A stretch of 64,000 nt of DNA, taken from JAYKJB01 sp035284745 [NCBI: Candidatus Sericytochromatia bacterium]. GTDB lineage: Bacteria > Cyanobacteriota > Sericytochromatia > S15B-MN24. Position 1 is the stretch's first letter. The number at the start of each line of letters is the position of its first letter. The translations under genes and the position numbers were made by a program. Where the stretch lies: NCBI GenBank assembly GCA_035284745.1, contig JAYKIL010000014.1, positions 124,001 through 188,000 on the forward strand. Reading direction: 5' to 3'. Positions 45,258-54,025 of the stretch are shown piece by piece. The notes beneath the pieces were generated by a model. The model had not been told where the DNA came from and made no database searches. It was given only the letters and a program-made list of their open reading frames with translations.

Positions 45258-45902
45258 TTGAGCGCTTCATATTTTCAGCCCAGCAAAATCCTTTGTATCG
45301 GTCGTAACTACGCGGATCACGCCGCAGAGTTGGGGAATGATGTTCCCGCAGAGCCGTTGGTTTTTCTTAAGCCACCGAGCGCCTTGATTCCCCCTGACAG
45401 CCCGATCATTTTGCCCCGAATCGCTCAGAGGGTTGACTTCGAGGGTGAACTGGCGGTGGTGATCGGTCAGCGCTGTCGATTCGTCGCACAAGAAGATGCG
45501 TATCAAGTGGTGGCGGGCTATACCCTTTTCAACGACGTGACAGCCCGTGACTTACAAAAAAAAGATGGTCAGTGGGCTCGGGCCAAGGGGTTCGATACAT
45601 TTGCCCCGTGTGGTCCAGTGATGGTCAGCGACTTGGATATTGCCGACTTAGAAATAAAAACACTGGTGAACGGAGAGTTACGCCAACACGGGCGGACAAG
45701 CCAGCTCATTTTCTCGATTTCCAAACTGATCGCGCATCTGAGTGAGTTTTGTACCCTTGAGGCCGGCGATATCATCGCCACAGGAACGCCCGGCGGGGTT
45801 GGGCCTCTTCATCCCGGGGACATCGTGGAGGTCTGGGCCCCAGGGATTGGCACGCTGCGGAGTCCTGTCTTGGCCGAGACCGTGGGCACCAAAAATAATT
45901 AA
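45258..45902 (+). CDS. Fumarylacetoacetate hydrolase (FAH) family protein
   Basis: 214 aa from TTG 45258 with a weak ribosome binding site. Single FAH domain: [44 protein letters not shown] (metal-binding Glu pair), [14 protein letters not shown] (Asp ligand), [13 protein letters not shown] and [18 protein letters not shown]. Such short members cleave C-C bonds of acylpyruvates (fumarylpyruvate, acetylpyruvate) or decarboxylate oxaloacetate. The exact substrate is not visible from sequence and neighbours do not help. Confidence 0.9.
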   Translation: MSASYFQPSKILCIGRNYADHAAELGNDVPAEPLVFLKPPSALIPPDSPIILPRIAQRVDFEGELAVVIGQRCRFVAQEDAYQVVAGYTLFNDVTARDLQKKDGQWARAKGFDTFAPCGPVMVSDLDIADLEIKTLVNGELRQHGRTSQLIFSISKLIAHLSEFCTLEAGDIIATGTPGGVGPLHPGDIVEVWAPGIGTLRSPVLAETVGTKNN

Positions 45903-45943
45903 GAAAATATTAAAAATCAAAGCAAGTTTCAAGAGTGAGCCGT

Positions 45944-45973
45944 TATAATTAAGAAACAGTTAAGCCGCTTAAC
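45944..45973 (+). promoter_or_regulatory. -10 box and palindromic operator candidate upstream of the PLD-like gene
   Basis: TATAAT at 45944-45949 (no good -35 partner) is followed by the perfect palindrome GTTAAG-CCG-CTTAAC at 45959-45973, which would cover the transcription start. The ATG is 15 bp further on. Confidence 0.35.
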
Positions 45974-45987
45974 CTCCGAGACCTTTT

Positions 45988-47154
45988 ATGCTCACTCCTC
46001 TTCAAGCCTCCCGCTTCCTTACGGTCCTGCCGCTGATAACCCCAGAGGCCCAGGGGCACCATCGGGGTGCCGGCATCAGTGTTTCCCCAATTCCCGCACT
46101 CGGCGCCTATTGGGCGCGGGCGGAAGTAGCCAGCGCGCTCGACGAGCGTCAGGCGGCACTGCTGGAGGCCGTACACGAAGCGAGAACTACGTTGAAGGTG
46201 GACTTGGGGCTTTTCTCCGCGGGAAAAGAGTGCCCGATTCTTGGTGCTTTGCTGCGAAAAATGGGCCAAGGGGTTCGCGTTCAAGTGCTCGCATCAGATG
46301 ATTTGTCATCAAGCGAGCAAGCAACTCTGGCGCACGTTCGCCAACAGGGTCTGTTAGTTCGCGCCACGGCGGGTGTTGACCGGAACCGGAAGGGAATGGT
46401 TGCTGATGATCGCGTCGCACTGTTGTTCGACGGTGCCCTGAGGTTGGCGGGTGAAGCAGCATGGGAGCTTGGCAGAGCATTCAACCAATGCTGGTCGGAT
46501 TCTGGCGGCAATCCGGCGTCGATGCCCGAACGCCCCCACCCATTCGCGTCTGCCCAGGCCTCGACCGTTCGCATCGGCGACAGACAACACCGCGCGCCAC
46601 GCGGCCTGCTTGTTACCGCCATCAGTGCAGCAAAGTATACGATTGACATTCAGATAGAGGCCTTGAATGACGCTGAGATTTTGGCTGCCCTCAAAACAGC
46701 GCGCGGCCGGGGCGTCACTACACGGGTGCTCTTAAAACCAGAAAAAAATCAGGGCGTCTGGTCTTCTGTGTTTTTTCTGCGTGAGATTGGCGCAGCCAGC
46801 CGGATTGACCCCCGCGAAGAACTGTTTCAAAGTGCTGCCATTGACGGCCAGTCGATGATTCTGGCTTCCGCGGGGTGGACGCCAGGAGATATTTCATCAG
46901 GCACGGTTGTCTTTGTGCATCAGCCGATTCGCCACGCTGAATGGCAACGTGCCTTTGAACAAGCGTGGACCACGGCATCGCCCCCTTCGCTGCCAGGCCC
47001 GATCGAACGCCTGGCCTTCTCCTGGCTGAGATCCACTCGCCCTGCTTTGATTGCGCTGTCACGTCTTGCCCGTCGAAATTGGCGCCTTCCCTCCCTCCAC
47101 CTAGGTTTCGTCAACGTCGCAGGTCAGTGGCGATTTCTGGCGGAGACACGATAG
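45988..47154 (+). CDS. Phospholipase D-fold protein with both catalytic HKD motifs degraded
   Basis: 388 aa, no obvious signal peptide. The layout is that of bacterial cardiolipin-synthase-like PLD proteins: AALLEAVHEARTTLKVDLGLFS, RQGVRVQVL-like strand, first active-site region, then AISAAKYTIDIQIEALNDAEILAALKTARGRGVTTRVLLKP and a second region. In HxKx4D terms the first site reads N133-R-K135-...-D140, with Asn in place of His; the second reads QSAAIDGQ, with Gln, Ala and Gln in place of His, Lys and Asp. Activity as a phospholipase or transferase is therefore unlikely. It may bind a phosphorylated ligand or be a decaying gene. It shares orientation with the membrane protein gene 21 bp downstream. 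Confidence 0.7.
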   Translation: MLTPLQASRFLTVLPLITPEAQGHHRGAGISVSPIPALGAYWARAEVASALDERQAALLEAVHEARTTLKVDLGLFSAGKECPILGALLRKMGQGVRVQVLASDDLSSSEQATLAHVRQQGLLVRATAGVDRNRKGMVADDRVALLFDGALRLAGEAAWELGRAFNQCWSDSGGNPASMPERPHPFASAQASTVRIGDRQHRAPRGLLVTAISAAKYTIDIQIEALNDAEILAALKTARGRGVTTRVLLKPEKNQGVWSSVFFLREIGAASRIDPREELFQSAAIDGQSMILASAGWTPGDISSGTVVFVHQPIRHAEWQRAFEQAWTTASPPSLPGPIERLAFSWLRSTRPALIALSRLARRNWRLPSLHLGFVNVAGQWRFLAETR

Positions 47155-47175
47155 AGCGAATCGTGAAGGTCCCCA

Positions 47176-48714
47176 GTGTCTGAGGAAGCCGCGTCCAAAG
47201 GCCACCGCGATCCAGGCGAAAACGGACTGGCCGCCTGTCTTTTTCTTCTGACGTTGGGCCTCTACTTTCTGGGGGCAGGCGGGCATTTTTATGCCAGTGA
47301 TGACCAACAAAAATTTGAAGCTTTGCACGCCCTTTTGAATAACGGGGCATTGAGTTGGCCCGGCGGCTGGGGGGTTGGGTTGCACGGCCAGAGGGTGTCA
47401 TGGTTCACCCTCGGCGCATCTTTGGTCATGGTACCCGGCTATTTATTGGGTGGGGCCCTCGCGGTCTTTTTTCCCGTGTTCTCAGGAATTGACCTGCAAA
47501 AATTCTTAATCTCGTTCCAAAACTGTGCCATTTCGGCTGGCATCGTGACCCTCTTTTTTGCGACCGTTCGCCGTCTGGGCGTGGCCCCACCGCGCGCAAT
47601 GTATGCCGCCCTTGCCCTGGGGTTCGCCACCATCCTTTGGCCTTACGCGAAAACGAGTTGGTCGGAGCCCTGTGCCACCCTGTTCTTGTTGGCAGGGGCC
47701 CTGTCCTTATGGAAACAAACCAAGGGATCTTCCCCCTCCGTTTTTCGCGGGGCCTTCTTTGGGGGTGTTTTTTTCGCACTCGCGGTGTCAATTCGACTCG
47801 AATATATTCTCGCCGTCGGCGGTATGTTGCTCGCTGCAACCCGTGCCCGGGATGAAGTTTTTCCGAGGAAAATATCCGTGCTCGCCGCGTGGCTTCTGCC
47901 AATCGGTGTGGGGCTCGCTGTTCACGGTGTGTACGAGTGGCTTCGTTACGGCAACATCTTGGAACTACAAAACTACTGGCTGCCCCAAGGGCACCTGACA
48001 GGTTCCCGCGCACAGCGAGGTGTTGAAAATCTCTATTTATTTCTGCTCAGCCCGAATCAAGGCATCGTTTGGTATTCACCGCTGCTGCTGGCCGGCGCGG
48101 TGGGCTGGAAAGAATTCAAACGCCAGGCCCCAGAGCTGGCGCGGATCATTTTTTGGGGCATGGCCCCCCTGGGTCTTTTCTATGTCCTTGGGTGGGGAAC
48201 CTCCACATGGGCCTGGGGACTTCGCTATGGATACGTATTTGTTCCCTTCGCGTTACTGCCCGCGGCAGTCCTCCTCACGAGGGCGCGGGTCCGTCTCTTC
48301 CACACGCTCACAAGCATTGGATTGGGCGTCCAGTTGCTCGCGTGGCCCTACGACTTCGGCGTTCTCTATCGGCATACGCTTCAACATCAACCGACTGAAT
48401 CCATTCAATTGATCCGCCTGAATCCAAATTTCTCTCCATTGCGTCTCGCGTGGGACAACCTGCCGAATGTATTTCAGGGTGCTTCCGGGCTCCGAGCGGC
48501 CCCCACCCACCCACATTCTATCGTTCAATCCGTACGGGACTCTCGCCAGCGCTGGGTACCAGATACGTGGTGGCTGCTGTATTGGAATGCCCCGGTTCCA
48601 CGTTCGCTCCTCATTTCCGCGGCCTTCTGTTGCTTCCTCCTCATTCTACTCAGCGTCTTCTGCCTCAGAACTGCCATTCGACGGTGTCCGAGAGGCGATG
48701 AGCACCAAATTTAA
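47176..48714 (+). CDS. Multi-pass membrane protein, GT-C-like (possible dolichyl/undecaprenyl-phosphate-sugar transferase)
   Basis: 512 aa, GTG start with GAAGG upstream. About ten to twelve hydrophobic segments. After the first (ACLFLLTLGLYFLGAG) a periplasmic loop contains FYASDDQQKFEALHALL, which places the acidic pair where GT-C glycosyltransferases (PMT/ArnT type) keep their catalytic Asp. ILWPYAKTSWSEPCATLFLL is also typical of this group. Donor and acceptor are unknown, and without a profile search the assignment is tentative. Its last 69 bp overlap the convergent methyltransferase gene. Confidence 0.6.
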   Translation: MSEEAASKGHRDPGENGLAACLFLLTLGLYFLGAGGHFYASDDQQKFEALHALLNNGALSWPGGWGVGLHGQRVSWFTLGASLVMVPGYLLGGALAVFFPVFSGIDLQKFLISFQNCAISAGIVTLFFATVRRLGVAPPRAMYAALALGFATILWPYAKTSWSEPCATLFLLAGALSLWKQTKGSSPSVFRGAFFGGVFFALAVSIRLEYILAVGGMLLAATRARDEVFPRKISVLAAWLLPIGVGLAVHGVYEWLRYGNILELQNYWLPQGHLTGSRAQRGVENLYLFLLSPNQGIVWYSPLLLAGAVGWKEFKRQAPELARIIFWGMAPLGLFYVLGWGTSTWAWGLRYGYVFVPFALLPAAVLLTRARVRLFHTLTSIGLGVQLLAWPYDFGVLYRHTLQHQPTESIQLIRLNPNFSPLRLAWDNLPNVFQGASGLRAAPTHPHSIVQSVRDSRQRWVPDTWWLLYWNAPVPRSLLISAAFCCFLLILLSVFCLRTAIRRCPRGDEHQI

Positions 48715-49491
48715 CGCAGGAAAAGCCCCCGCACAAATTTGAATGCTGCTCAAGTCCCCTTGAAACGGCCCCCCCGCCGAACGTCCAAAAAATTTTCGCC
48801 CCGATCGCTGCAACCCTCTCAAAACAGTTAAGCCAAGAACACGCCAGGAGTGTGGCCACAAGGGCAAAGTCACTGGCAGCGTTAACCAACGCAAGCGACG
48901 GTAGCGCAATAACTCAGGAGCAATCAAGGAAGCGTCCCCCGACATCGTCTTCACCACCACCTGTTCAAATTGAGAAGCCAGCATCGCCCGTAATTCCTCT
49001 TGCTCATACTCACGGGGGTGCCAACGATTCCACGGGCGCTGAAATGGGAACAAACGGACCTCGCGGTTGGGGGTCACGAGCACGAGATGGCCTCCCGGCT
49101 TGAGCACACGCCTGATTTCTCGGATTTGCTGCATTGGATCCGACACGTGCTCGATAACCTGAAAGGAAAGGACCGTATCGAAAGACTCCGAAGCGAAAGG
49201 CAGAGGAGCCTCCGACTGAATCTTTTCGAATTTCAAATTGCCCTTTTGAAAGCGGGCTCCGGCCCACTGAAGAGTCTCTTCACAAATATCTACCGCCACC
49301 ACCTCCCGGGCGACCTCGGCGACACGCGCAGCACCGTACCCTGTGCCAGTGCCCAGGTCCAACACGCGGTGTTCCCGACAATAGGAAACGGCAAACTCAT
49401 AGGCGGCCAGGTGAACCAGCCGATTCAAATGCTCCTCTCGGGATGAAGCGGGAGAATCCAAGACGAGACGTTCACCGGAATCGGATTTCAC
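48646..49491 (-). CDS. Class I SAM-dependent methyltransferase
   Basis: 281 aa, GTG 49491 with TAAGG upstream, 6 bp after the ProS stop. Rossmann-type fold: VLDLGTGTGYGAARV (motif I, SAM binding), VVAVDICEETL (acidic ribose-binding residue), FDTVLSFQVIEHV (motif post-II) and RVLKPGGHLVLVTPN. The C-terminal 120 residues are basic and contain a weakly hydrophobic stretch, as in methyltransferases acting on lipids, quinones or surface sugars. The substrate is unknown. The 3' end overlaps the convergent membrane-protein gene by 69 bp. Confidence 0.85.
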   Translation of the reverse strand: MKSDSGERLVLDSPASSREEHLNRLVHLAAYEFAVSYCREHRVLDLGTGTGYGAARVAEVAREVVAVDICEETLQWAGARFQKGNLKFEKIQSEAPLPFASESFDTVLSFQVIEHVSDPMQQIREIRRVLKPGGHLVLVTPNREVRLFPFQRPWNRWHPREYEQEELRAMLASQFEQVVVKTMSGDASLIAPELLRYRRLRWLTLPVTLPLWPHSWRVLGLTVLRGLQRSGRKFFGRSAGGPFQGDLSSIQICAGAFPALNLVLIASRTPSNGSSEAEDAE

Positions 49492-49497
49492 TGGGCC

Positions 49498-51261
49498 TTA
49501 CACCGAGAGGGGAGCATCCACAGACAGGTTTCCGGTACTTTTGCTGGCGCTCATCTGAGCAGACACCAAAGCCCGCAACACACTGACGGCATCCTCTAGG
49601 GCAATTTCCTGTTTCTCTCCCGTCGCGCGAATAAAGAGTTCGACCCGTCCAGAGGCCAACGCCTTGCCGCAGGTCAGTCGAAATGGAAAGCCGATCAATT
49701 CAGCATCTTTAAATTTGACACCCGCCCGTTCCTCGCGATCGTCCAACACGACCTCGAGTCCAGCCGCCACGGCGTCCTCATACAAGCGTGTAGCGGCCTC
49801 CCATTGCGTCGGCTCCTTGTGATTCACCGGGACAATGGCCACATGGAAGGGGGCAATGGGGACGGGCCACTTGATCCCATTCTCATCGTGATGCGCCTCG
49901 ACGGCCGCCTGCGCGGTTCGGGTGATACCGATGCCATAGCAGCCCATAATGAAGGGCTTTTCACCCCCCTCTGGCGTGGTGTATGTCGCCCCCATGCTGT
50001 CGCTGTATTTGGTGCCCAGCTTGAAGATGTTGCCCACCTCAATGCCCCGCGCAGCCTTGAGGGAGCCAGAGGCACAACGGGGACATCCCTCGCCCAACTG
50101 GGCGGTACGAACATCAACCCAGTCCGCAGGCTCCCAATCGCGGGGTGCGTTCACCCCGACCGCGTGCACATCCGATTCATTGAGAGCCATCACCAAGTTG
50201 GTGGCATTCATCAGAGACCGGTCAACCATCACACGCCCGACCCGTAGGCCGATGGGCCCCACAAAGCCAGGGGCCACCCCGGCCAAGTTACGAATTTCCT
50301 CTTCCGTGGCGAGCCGCAATTGATTCGCTGCGAGTATGTTACTCAATTTAACCTCGTTCACACTGAGGTCTCCGCGAATTACCACCGCCACCAAGGTTTC
50401 GTCCGCCACGTAAACCAGCGTTTTGGCGATTCGCTGCGGCTCACATTGAAGGTGAGTGCATAATTGTTCGATGGTTCGGGTCGCAGGGGTTTCCACCACC
50501 CGCCGCTCGACCGGAGCGCCTTGCTCCAAAGCAGTCAGAATACTCTCCGCCCGCTCCACGTTCGCAGCATAGTCACAATGGTCACAGTAAAGGAGTGCGT
50601 TCTCACCGGCGTCGGTTTCTACGACCACCATGAATTCGTGAGCGGCCGAACCGCCGATGGCCCCCACATCGCTTTCCACAGGCCGGGTATCCAAGCCACA
50701 ACGGGCAAAAATACGGGTGTAGGCGTCGGCCATATTGGTGTATTCACTCTCCAAGCATTCCGTCGACTCGTGAAAGGAATACGCATCTTTCATAATAAAT
50801 TCGCGCCCCCTGAGCAGACCGAAGCGCGGGCGGATCTCATCACGCACTTTGGTCTGAATCTGATACAGATTGATAGGAATTTGCCGGTAAGAGCGAACGG
50901 TTCCGCGCACAATGTCCGTGATAACTTCCTCGTGGGTCGGGCCGAGAACCTCATCGCGATCATGTCGATTCTTAAACCGCACAAGCTCTTTGCCATACTT
51001 CTGCCAACGCCCCGTTTCCATCCACAACTCCGCCGGAATCATGACAGGCATCAGCAATTCTTGAGCACCTGCGGCATCCATTTCTTCACGAACAATTTGC
51101 TCGACCTTCTTCACCACCCGGTTCATCAATGGAAGCAGGTTGTAGACGCCGGGACTCAAGCGCCGAATAAAACCTGCGCGCGCCAACAACTGATGAGAGA
51201 TAATCTCTGCATCGGCCGGCACTTCGCGTAAAGTGGGGGCCAACAAGGTTGACATGCGCAT
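49498..51261 (-). CDS. proS: Prolyl-tRNA synthetase, bacterial type with editing domain
   Basis: 587 aa. Class II synthetase: motif 1 near RRLSPGVYNLLPLMNRVV, motif 2 YQIQTKVRDEIRPRFGLLRGREFIMKDAYSFH, then an INS-type editing domain inserted between motifs 2 and 3 (from about 230 to 400, with KTLVYVADETLVAVVIRGD and HAVGVNAPRDW), motif 3 FIMGCYGIGITRTAQAA and the anticodon-binding domain (HVAIVPVNH...VVLDDREERAGVKF). The insertion edits mischarged Ala-tRNA-Pro. AAAGGAAAA precedes the ATG. Confidence 0.96.
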   Translation of the reverse strand: MRMSTLLAPTLREVPADAEIISHQLLARAGFIRRLSPGVYNLLPLMNRVVKKVEQIVREEMDAAGAQELLMPVMIPAELWMETGRWQKYGKELVRFKNRHDRDEVLGPTHEEVITDIVRGTVRSYRQIPINLYQIQTKVRDEIRPRFGLLRGREFIMKDAYSFHESTECLESEYTNMADAYTRIFARCGLDTRPVESDVGAIGGSAAHEFMVVVETDAGENALLYCDHCDYAANVERAESILTALEQGAPVERRVVETPATRTIEQLCTHLQCEPQRIAKTLVYVADETLVAVVIRGDLSVNEVKLSNILAANQLRLATEEEIRNLAGVAPGFVGPIGLRVGRVMVDRSLMNATNLVMALNESDVHAVGVNAPRDWEPADWVDVRTAQLGEGCPRCASGSLKAARGIEVGNIFKLGTKYSDSMGATYTTPEGGEKPFIMGCYGIGITRTAQAAVEAHHDENGIKWPVPIAPFHVAIVPVNHKEPTQWEAATRLYEDAVAAGLEVVLDDREERAGVKFKDAELIGFPFRLTCGKALASGRVELFIRATGEKQEIALEDAVSVLRALVSAQMSASKSTGNLSVDAPLSV

Positions 51262-51430
51262 CGGTTATTTTCCTTTATAGTGACGTCATTCGCGCAATAT
51301 TTTATCAGACACGACACCCGGGGCTGTCGCCAAACGCTTCACAGTTTCAATAAATCAATTTTTTCACCGCGGGCCACCAAAAGTTTAGGTGTCTTTCCGT
51401 CGATACATGACTTGAAAACGATTAGGTGTC

Positions 51431-51484
51431 GGCGTCAAGGGTGACGCCAACGTGACGAATGCCCCTCTGGTTTTTCATTAGGGG
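51431..51484 (+). promoter_or_regulatory. Two hairpins upstream of the small membrane protein gene
   Basis: GGCGTCA-AGGG-TGACGCC (51431-51448) is a perfect 7-bp stem with a 4-nt loop. Downstream, CCCCT (51462-51466) is complementary to AGGGG (51480-51484), the likely ribosome binding site of the ATG at 51495. The arrangement could allow control of translation; nothing shows a ligand. Confidence 0.3.
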
Positions 51485-51494
51485 ATTTGTATCC

Positions 51495-51899
51495 ATGATG
51501 GAATTGACGCGAGCGGAAAGGCTCAAGGCCATGGCCTTCCCCGAGCCCAATTATTGGGTTGGGGTGGCCTGTATTGTGGGTTTCATTGTCAGTGTCTACG
51601 CGGCGAAGCGATTCGAGGCGAAATACCGTCACGTTTCCCCGGGTGCGAATCAACGGCAGCAAGGTTGGCTCGAAGCCCAAAGACTGCTGGTCTGGGGGGC
51701 CGTGATTTATTTTGGTTTTGTCGCATTCTGGGCGTTCATTGCATTCGCGATGAAATTATTGCTGTCCATCCCGTGGTGGGGCTACCTGATCATCATTCTG
51801 ATAACAACTGTCGCATACATACGAGGCTGGATCCCAGGTTGGAGCCTCGAGGAGCATCGTGCCGAACGTGCCCGTTCGCAGGATGATGAATCCATGTGA
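51495..51899 (+). CDS. Small membrane protein, function unknown
   Basis: 134 aa from ATG 51495 (a second ATG follows at once), with AGGGG about 10 nt upstream. Three hydrophobic segments: YWVGVACIVGFIVSVYAA, LLVWGAVIYFGFVAFWAFIAF with KLLLSI, and WWGYLIIILITTVAYI; the C-terminus is short, polar and charged (EEHRAERARSQDDES). I do not recognise a family. It lies between proS and fhs in its own transcriptional direction with a structured leader. Confidence 0.6.
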   Translation: MMELTRAERLKAMAFPEPNYWVGVACIVGFIVSVYAAKRFEAKYRHVSPGANQRQQGWLEAQRLLVWGAVIYFGFVAFWAFIAFAMKLLLSIPWWGYLIIILITTVAYIRGWIPGWSLEEHRAERARSQDDESM

Positions 51900-51982
51900 C
51901 GGTTGAGACGATAACGAACTAAATGCCACAATGAAGCCACGCAAGACCTCATCAATTCTCTCATTCAAGGAAGTTGTCACCC

Positions 51983-53671
51983 GTGCCCCTTGTTCCTTCG
52001 ATTCCGTCCGACCTTGATATTGCCAAGGCGTCCTCTCTGCGTCCCGTGGCTGCTATTGCAGAAAAACTTGGACTGACAGCGGATGAGTGGGAGCCATACG
52101 GTCACCACAAAGCGAAGATAGACCTGGATGTTCTGGCAAAAAAATCGTCCCGTTCAACAGGAAAACTCATTCTGGTGAGTGCAATTTCCCCCACGCCGGC
52201 CGGGGAAGGGAAAACGACAGTAACCATTGGCTTGGGTCAGGCGTTAAGCCGCTTGGGAGAGAAAGCAATTATCGCCATCCGCGAGCCATCGCTGGGGCCC
52301 GTTTTTGGCGTCAAAGGGGGAGCGACCGGAGGCGGGTATTCTCAAGTACTTCCCATGGAGGATATCAATCTTCATTTCACCGGCGATTTTCACGCCATTA
52401 CGGCGGCCAACAACCTCCTTTCCGCCCTGATCGACAATCACCTGCACCAGGGAAACTCTCTTCAATTGGATCCGCGACGTGTCACTTTTTCACGCGTTTT
52501 GGATGTCAACGATCGGGCGCTACGACACGTTGTGATGGGCCTGGGGGGCTCAAACGGTGGCATCGCCCGCGAAGAAACCTTCATGATCACACCCGCCTCC
52601 GAGGTGATGGCCATTCTTTGCCTCGCGACGGATCTCAATGATCTCCAGAAACGGCTGGGCGACATCATCATCGGCTACGACGTTGCCGGTCACGTCATTG
52701 AGGCTCGGGCACTGAATGCCGAAGGTGCGATGACGGCGCTCCTTCGTGACGCCATGAAACCGAATCTGGTACAAACTGGAGAGCACACGCCCGCCTTGGT
52801 ACACGGGGGACCGTTTGCCAACATTGCGCACGGATGCAACACGGTGGTCGCGACGCGCACGGCCCTTAAACTCGGTGACTGGGTCGTCACAGAGGCGGGG
52901 TTCGGGGCAGACCTGGGCGCCGAAAAGTTTTTCGATATTAAATGCCGCGCGGCGGACCTTCGCGCTGATGCCGTGGTCCTGGTCGCAACCATTCGATCTC
53001 TAAAGATGCACGGGGGCGTTCCCAAGCCACAACTAAAACAACCCAACCTCGCTGCCTTGCAAGCGGGTGCTTGTAATCTAGAACGGCATATTCACAACGT
53101 GAAGAACGTTTACGGCATGCCCTGTGTGGTCGCGCTGAACCGATTCGAGACGGATGACCACGAAGAAATAGAATGGCTGCGAGACTATACAGGACAATTG
53201 GGGGCGGAGCTTGTAGTTACCGAAGTCCACGCGCGGGGCGGTGAGGGCGGGATTAACCTGGCGCACGCCGTGAGGCGAGCAGCGAATGCACCCAATCAAT
53301 TCTCGTTTGTGTATGACCTGAAACAGTCTCCCGAAGAGAAGATACGGGCGATCGCACAAAAAGTTTACGGCGCCCACGACATTCACCTGAGTGCAATGGC
53401 TCAAAAAAAGCTCTTCGGTATTAGAAATACCCGCTATGCCGATTACCCCATTTGCATCGCCAAAACGCCCTACTCATTCTCGGATGACGCGACACGCCTC
53501 GGGGCCCCCAGTGATTGGACGTTGAACATACGTGACATCAGAGTGGCTGGCGGCGCGAGATTTATCGTGGCCTTGGCCGGCGACATTATGACGATGCCAG
53601 GACTTCCCGCCATTCCGGCAGCTGAAAGGATAACGGTCGGAACAGAGGGAGAAATTGCGGGGCTCTTTTGA
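51983..53671 (+). CDS. fhs: Formate--tetrahydrofolate ligase
   Basis: 562 aa. GTG 51983 is preferred over TTG 51974 because AAGGAAG lies 9 nt before it. Makes 10-formyl-THF from formate, ATP and THF. Seen: SAISPTPAGEGKTTVTIGLGQAL (P-loop), REPSLGPVFGVKGGATGGGYSQVLPMEDINLHFTG, ANNLLSALIDNH, EAGFGADLGAEKFFDIKCR and IAKTPYSFSDDATRLG, all standard for the family. Stop codon sits in a GGGGCTC-TTTT-GAGCCCC hairpin (53659-53676) without a T tract. Confidence 0.96.
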   Translation: MPLVPSIPSDLDIAKASSLRPVAAIAEKLGLTADEWEPYGHHKAKIDLDVLAKKSSRSTGKLILVSAISPTPAGEGKTTVTIGLGQALSRLGEKAIIAIREPSLGPVFGVKGGATGGGYSQVLPMEDINLHFTGDFHAITAANNLLSALIDNHLHQGNSLQLDPRRVTFSRVLDVNDRALRHVVMGLGGSNGGIAREETFMITPASEVMAILCLATDLNDLQKRLGDIIIGYDVAGHVIEARALNAEGAMTALLRDAMKPNLVQTGEHTPALVHGGPFANIAHGCNTVVATRTALKLGDWVVTEAGFGADLGAEKFFDIKCRAADLRADAVVLVATIRSLKMHGGVPKPQLKQPNLAALQAGACNLERHIHNVKNVYGMPCVVALNRFETDDHEEIEWLRDYTGQLGAELVVTEVHARGGEGGINLAHAVRRAANAPNQFSFVYDLKQSPEEKIRAIAQKVYGAHDIHLSAMAQKKLFGIRNTRYADYPICIAKTPYSFSDDATRLGAPSDWTLNIRDIRVAGGARFIVALAGDIMTMPGLPAIPAAERITVGTEGEIAGLF

Positions 53672-53691
53672 GCCCCGGAGCATTGATACCG

Positions 53692-53721
53692 TTGACGACA
53701 CGCCCCGGTATCACCTATCAT
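53692..53721 (+). promoter_or_regulatory. Promoter of tRNA-Gln
   Basis: TTGACG (53692-53697) and TATCAT (53716-53721) are 18 bp apart and end 11 bp before the tRNA. Confidence 0.55.
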
Positions 53722-53732
53722 CAAGAAGTCTT

Positions 53733-53804
53733 TGGGGCGTAGCCAAGTGGTAAGGCACCTGGTTTTGGTCCAGGCATTCCTAGGTTCGAGTCCTAGCGCC
53801 CCAG
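53733..53804 (+). tRNA. tRNA-Gln (TTG)
   Basis: Acceptor TGGGGCG/CGCCCCA (the unusual U1-A72 pair is typical for tRNA-Gln), D arm GCC...GGC, anticodon stem CCTGG/CCAGG with loop TTTTGGT (anticodon TTG), T arm CTAGG TTCGAGT CCTAG. Discriminator G, followed by CTT, so CCA is not encoded. Confidence 0.95.
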
Positions 53805-53807
53805 CTT

Positions 53808-53837
53808 AAAAAGCCCGGTTTTTACCGGGCTTTTTTT
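53808..53837 (+). terminator. Rho-independent terminator of tRNA-Gln
   Basis: Perfect 12-bp stem (53808-53819 with 53824-53835, core AGCCCGGT/ACCGGGCT), 4-nt T loop, and T run to 53837, starting 3 nt after the tRNA. Confidence 0.92.
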
Positions 53838-53935
53838 GTTCTCGTCGCAGCGGCCTTATCCAAACGAACCACGCTATGATGCCCTGTCTGCAATGATCGG
53901 GGTTTTCAGCCACATCCTTCGTCCAATATTGAAGA

Positions 53936-53944
53936 TGCTATACT
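53936..53944 (+). promoter_or_regulatory. Extended -10 promoter for glmU-prs-pth
   Basis: TG-C-TATACT is an extended -10 element without a good -35 box; it is about 80 bp before the glmU ATG, in the only space between the tRNA terminator and glmU. Confidence 0.45.
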
Positions 53945-54025
53945 GAGGCGCCGACAGTGATCATGAATGGATAGCCCCCATTCGTGAATTGAGTTTCATC
54001 CACCCCTCACACGGAGAGGCCCCCC

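Noticed and set aside
50464-51231. Plus-strand open frame of 255 codons
   Set aside because: Antisense shadow of proS, His/Arg-rich composition, no recognisable domain.
51281-51288. TGACGTCA palindrome
   Set aside because: An 8-bp palindrome is expected by chance at this window size and there is no second site or regulator nearby.
51435-51680. Minus-strand 81-codon frame
   Set aside because: Overlaps the small membrane protein, which has a ribosome binding site and plausible membrane segments; the antisense frame has neither.
53659-53676. GGGGCTC-TTTT-GAGCCCC hairpin at the fhs stop as terminator
   Set aside because: Good stem, but no following T run and the tRNA-Gln promoter starts within 16 bp; not called as a terminator.
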